From Candidatus Rokuibacteriota bacterium (GTDB lineage Bacteria; Methylomirabilota; Methylomirabilia; Rokubacteriales; CSP1-6): a DNA stretch of 34,123 bases. The position numbers and the translations under genes are program-made. Location of the stretch: assembly GCA_016188005.1 (NCBI GenBank), contig JACPIQ010000052.1:1-34123 (forward strand). The letters run 5' to 3'. The notes below the pieces were generated by a model. It searched no databases. It was not told where the DNA came from and saw nothing but the letters and a program-made list of their open reading frames with translations. Below, in pieces: positions 31,976-34,123 of this stretch. The stretch's first letter is position 1, and each line of letters begins with the position of its first letter.

Positions 31976-32397
31976 AGGTCCGCCTGCTCCTCGCCCACTC
32001 TGCCGAGGTGCAAAATAGCTTGCTCTACGCACTTGGCGCCGGCTGGACGGCGATCGGTCCTGCCCCCTCGCCATTTGCCATCGCGGCAATCGTTGAAGTG
32101 GCCTGGGACGAGACCAGCCACAAGCACCGGCTTGAGATCGTCTTCGAGGATGCGGACGGTCAGCCGGTCCTCGCCTCGACCTTAGCCGGCGAGGAGCCGT
32201 TCCGGATTCCCGCCGAATTCGAAGTAGGGCGGCCACCGGGTGCCGTTCAGGGCACCTCTTTCATCATGCCGATCGCTTTGAACATCCCACCGATTCAACT
32301 GCCGGCCGGGCGGCAGTGCGTCGTGAAGGCGTGCATCAACGGCAACGTTCTCGATGAGCTCTCCTTCGTCGTTCGGCCAGCGCCACCCAGCCGTTAG
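31972..32397 (+). CDS. DUF6941-like protein
   Basis: A protein of 141 aa. The sequence KVRLLLAHSAEVQNSLLYALGAGWTAIG, read in parts, matches the start of the DUF6941 family as I remember it (LLLAD-x-A, LLY-x-LGGGW). A beta-rich remainder follows: AIVEVAWDETSHKH, LEIVFEDADGQPV and the closing FVVRPAP. Function of the family is unknown. The ATGA overlap with the antitoxin gene places it in the same transcript, which is unusual and may mean it contributes to the toxin-antitoxin unit, or is simply a passenger. Confidence 0.65.
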   Translation: MKVRLLLAHSAEVQNSLLYALGAGWTAIGPAPSPFAIAAIVEVAWDETSHKHRLEIVFEDADGQPVLASTLAGEEPFRIPAEFEVGRPPGAVQGTSFIMPIALNIPPIQLPAGRQCVVKACINGNVLDELSFVVRPAPPSR

Positions 32398-32499
32398 CCC
32401 CTACCCTGCCGGCGGCATCCCCCGGGGCGTAACCGGGCGCCAGGGCCGCTCCGATGGCGTTCGCTACGGCGCGCTGGACCTTCGCCCGCGTGGCGGCTC

Positions 32500-33156
32500 T
32501 CATGCGATGACAAGCCGCGATAGCGTCTGGGCGGCGAATGGGCGCCCGTTCCTGGCGAGGACACCGCGCTCGGCGAGGGCCGAACCCAGGGCCCGGAGGC
32601 TCCGGCCGGACGCCAACACCCGGATCTCCGTAAGTGCTGCTTGCTCCTGGGGCTCCGGCTCGACGTGGAGCCCATCCGACGCCAAGCGGCAGCCGTAGGG
32701 CACATGCCGGCTCACGCGCCGCCCCTGGCCCTTGAGCCGGTCTAGCACGTCGCGGGTCTTCTCGGAGATCAGCCGTCGGTAGTGCTCGGCCATGAGACCC
32801 TCGACGCCAGTCACCAGGAAGCCTGCTGATGTGTCCACCTCGATCCGCCCTCGCCCGACGACGTGGAGTTCGACGCCGCGCCGGGACCACGCCCGGAGCG
32901 CGTCGAGCATCCCGGCCAAGTCCCGAGCGAAGCGGTCGAGGTGGCCGACGACCACGCACCGGGCGCCGGTGGCGCGGACGCGCTCCGCGAGCCGTTCGAG
33001 GCGCTCACGTCGGCCACCGCGCACGCCGTCGTCCGACAAGATCTCCGCGAGGCTCCAGCCCTGAGCGCGGCAATAGTCCTCGACCTGGGCGCGCTGAAGG
33101 GCTGGTACGCGATCAAGGGGATTTTCCCGCGCCTGACCGCGGCCGTTGGCCAACAC
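32500..33156 (-). pseudogene. serine recombinase/resolvase lacking its N-terminus
   Basis: A frame of 218 aa. Recognisable parts are ALQRAQVEDYCRAQGWSL, then VVGHLDRFARDLAGMLDAL (the region after the catalytic core), LMAEHYRRLISEKTRDVLDRL and the C-terminal recombinase domain, RRVSRHVPYGCRLASDG to FAAQTLSRLV. What is missing is the first strand with the catalytic Ser (Y-x-R-x-S). The first 15 residues (MLANGRGQARENPLD) are not of the family and lie within the tyrosine-integrase sequence on the other strand. The join is near 33110-33125. The enzyme should be inactive for cleavage. Confidence 0.8.
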
Positions 33157-33880
33157 CGCGCGGTCGGCGTGACGCCGGAGACGCTGCTCCGCTACGAGCT
33201 GGTCCTACGCGAGGCTGGGCTCGCGCCGGCGACCCGGCAGAACTACTTCTGGGTCCTCTAAGGCGGCCTTCAAGCTCGGGGTGCGCCATCGCCGCATGGC
33301 CCTGGTGCCCGAGTTCCCGCGGCTGGCGCCGCCGAGGAACACCCGACAGGGGTTCGTGGAGCCCGGGGTCTTCGCCGAGATCCTGCCTCACCTGCCGCTC
33401 ATCGGGCGGGAGATTGCCGCGTTCGCCTACGCCTCCGCGTGGCGCCAGGCCGAGGTCCTCGGCCTCACCTGGGATGTCGCGGCCCGGCGGGCCCAGGAGA
33501 TCCGGCTGCCGGACACCAAGAACGGCCGCCCCCGCTTGCTGGCCCTGACGGGCGAGCTGGCACGGGTCATCGAGCGCCGATGGGCGAGCCGGGTGTGGAG
33601 GACCGGATGGTTCGGTGGGTGTTCCACCACCGGGGCGGCCGGCCCGTCGCCCCCACCTCGCTCCGTAACTGGTGGCGGGAGGCAGCCGCCGCAGCCGGGC
33701 ACCCGGGGCTTCTCTTTCACGACCTTCGGCGCTCCGGCATGCGCAACATGATCCGGGCCGGCGTGACGGAGCCCGTGGCCATGTCGATGTCAGGGCACCA
33801 GAGCGCGTCGATCTTCCGTCGGTACAACATCACGTCGGTGGACGACCCCAGGCTGGGGAGACGGACAAAAGGCGGACAAT
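33110..33880 (+). pseudogene. tyrosine recombinase (phage-type integrase) with frameshifts
   Basis: Three consecutive frame pieces: FPRLTAAVGQHRAVGVTPETL to ATRQNYFWVL (to 33261); KAAFKLGVRHRRM to VIERRWASR (about 33264-33590); then VEDRMVRWVFHHRGG to the end. A single extra base near 33260 and a second frame change near 33585 separate them. All catalytic residues can be seen when the pieces are joined: Arg (ASAWRQAEVLGL), Lys (DTKNGRPR), His-x-x-Arg (FHDLRRSGM), His (SGHQSASIF) and Tyr (RRYNITS). N-terminal arm-binding domain is lost at the junction with the serine recombinase. It stands next to the right attachment-like repeat. Confidence 0.8.
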
Positions 33881-33911
33881 TTGCCGGTGGTGTGCTCCGT
33901 AAGTGTCCGCC
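33871..33911. repeat. inverted repeat GGCGGACA ... TGTCCGCC at the island edge
   Basis: Perfect 8-bp arms (33871-33878 and 33904-33911) with a 25-nt spacer, between the end of the integrase and the nrdJ stop. Might be an integrase binding site or a weak terminator for the two converging genes. Confidence 0.45.
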
Positions 33912-33914
33912 ATC

Positions 33915-34123
33915 TCAGGAACACCCCGTGGTGGTGCCGCAGGTGACGCACTTGAGGCAGGTGCCGTTGCGCACCATGGTGAACTGGCCGCAGTCACCGC
34001 AGGGGTCGCCCTCGTAGCCCTTGAGGCGGGCCTGCTCGGCGGCGGTCATCGTGCGCGCCTCCGCTGCGGCGCCGCTGCCGCCGCTCACGCGGGCCGCCGC
34101 CCGCGCGGGAGCCGGGCGCGGGG
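33915..34123 (-). CDS. nrdJ: vitamin B12-dependent ribonucleotide reductase, C-terminal end (5' part outside window)
   Basis: The frame is open to the right edge. The last residues, EQARLKGYEGDPCGDCGQ, then TMVRNGTCLKCVTCGTTTGCS and a TGA stop, are the well-known zinc-finger-like tail of class II (adenosylcobalamin-dependent) reductases; four Cys in two CxxC pairs and a final CxxCG...CS. An Ala/Gly-rich linker precedes it. NrdJ makes deoxyribonucleotides independently of oxygen. The last 29 bp are repeated at 28538, marking integration of the island at this gene's end. Confidence 0.9.
   Translation of the reverse strand, partial: PRPAPARAAARVSGGSGAAAEARTMTAAEQARLKGYEGDPCGDCGQFTMVRNGTCLKCVTCGTTTGCS
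33922..33950 (-). repeat. right attachment-site-like repeat within the nrdJ 3' end
   Basis: Matches 28538-28566 at 28 of 29 positions. It is part of the functional nrdJ gene, whose frame is kept intact, as is typical of integration sites at gene ends. Confidence 0.75.

Larger units (their letters stand above)
28538..33950. mobile_element. decayed genomic island integrated at the 3' end of nrdJ
   Basis: The segment lies between two 29-bp direct repeats (28/29 identical) that both encode the C-terminal end of NrdJ. A tyrosine integrase lies next to the right repeat, as is usual for islands that integrate at gene ends. The cargo is a membrane protein, a terminase-like scrap, a secreted protein, a BrnT-type toxin-antitoxin pair and a DUF6941-like protein. 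Both recombinases are damaged, so the island should be immobile. Boundaries are inferred from the repeats. Confidence 0.65.

Noticed and set aside
1-34123. Reassignment of TGA to a standard amino acid in this genome
   Set aside because: Many genes end at TGA with ATGA overlaps into the next gene, so TGA is a normal stop; only two sites with SECIS-like hairpins are read through.
1-34123. tRNA, rRNA or CRISPR features
   Set aside because: No cloverleaf with a recognisable T-loop, no rRNA motif and no regularly spaced repeats were seen by eye; a covariance search was not possible.

Overview
The window is about 70% GC and densely coded on both strands. It has the gene mix I associate with uncultured soil and subsurface lineages such as Candidatus Rokubacteria (Methylomirabilota): AtuA-family, CocE-family, M24, form II CoxL-like and ArsA-like proteins. 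That placement is an inference from memory of such genomes. TGA is the ordinary stop for many genes here, so the genetic code is standard. I saw no tRNA, rRNA or CRISPR array.

Layout. (1) 1-2033: a decayed defence/toxin-antitoxin-type strip, with the C-terminal part of a DUF222-type HNH protein, a DUF4258 plus YgiT zinc-finger pair, an orphan ribbon-helix-helix antitoxin and a truncated Uma2 nuclease. (2) 2080-9829, minus strand: a catabolic run of M24 peptidase-like protein, a two-domain PEP-synthase-like protein, acyl-CoA dehydrogenase, zinc alcohol dehydrogenase and EamA transporter, preceded by a CocE/NonD hydrolase. (3) 10064-11578, plus: isochorismatase-like hydrolase and PuuE-like deacetylase. 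(4) 11610-15320, minus: an internally deleted CPA2 antiporter and a form II CoxL-type molybdopterin subunit. (5) 15523-19407, plus: a DUF4440/SnoaL-like protein behind a good sigma-70 promoter, an 83-bp tandem duplication, DUF1059, a 14-bp-stem terminator, AtuA-family protein and exonuclease III.

(6) 24407 down to 19417, minus: the most interesting locus. A tightly spaced run begins with a thioredoxin-like gene whose redox motif is U-x-x-C, with an in-frame TGA and a SECIS-like hairpin just after it. It continues with CstA, two small paralogous proteins of unknown function, and two adjacent Get3/ArsA-like ATPases with different active-site substitutions. (7) 24450-28291: a small membrane protein, an L-2-hydroxyglutarate oxidase, a 192-bp palindromic MITE-like repeat, a cyclic-nucleotide-binding protein, and a second probable selenoprotein. 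The last is a membrane-anchored trypsin-like protease fused to a rhodanese domain whose active-site loop carries an in-frame TGA with its own SECIS-like hairpin. Both TGAs would make a standard gene caller truncate these genes.

(8) 28538-33950: a decayed genomic island bounded by 29-bp direct repeats (28/29 identical). Each repeat holds the 3' end of nrdJ, the B12-dependent ribonucleotide reductase; the body of that gene runs off the right edge of the window. The island carries a membrane protein, a terminase-like scrap, a secreted serine-rich coiled-coil protein, a BrnT-type toxin-antitoxin pair, a DUF6941-like protein, and remains of a serine recombinase and a frameshifted tyrosine integrase that run into each other.
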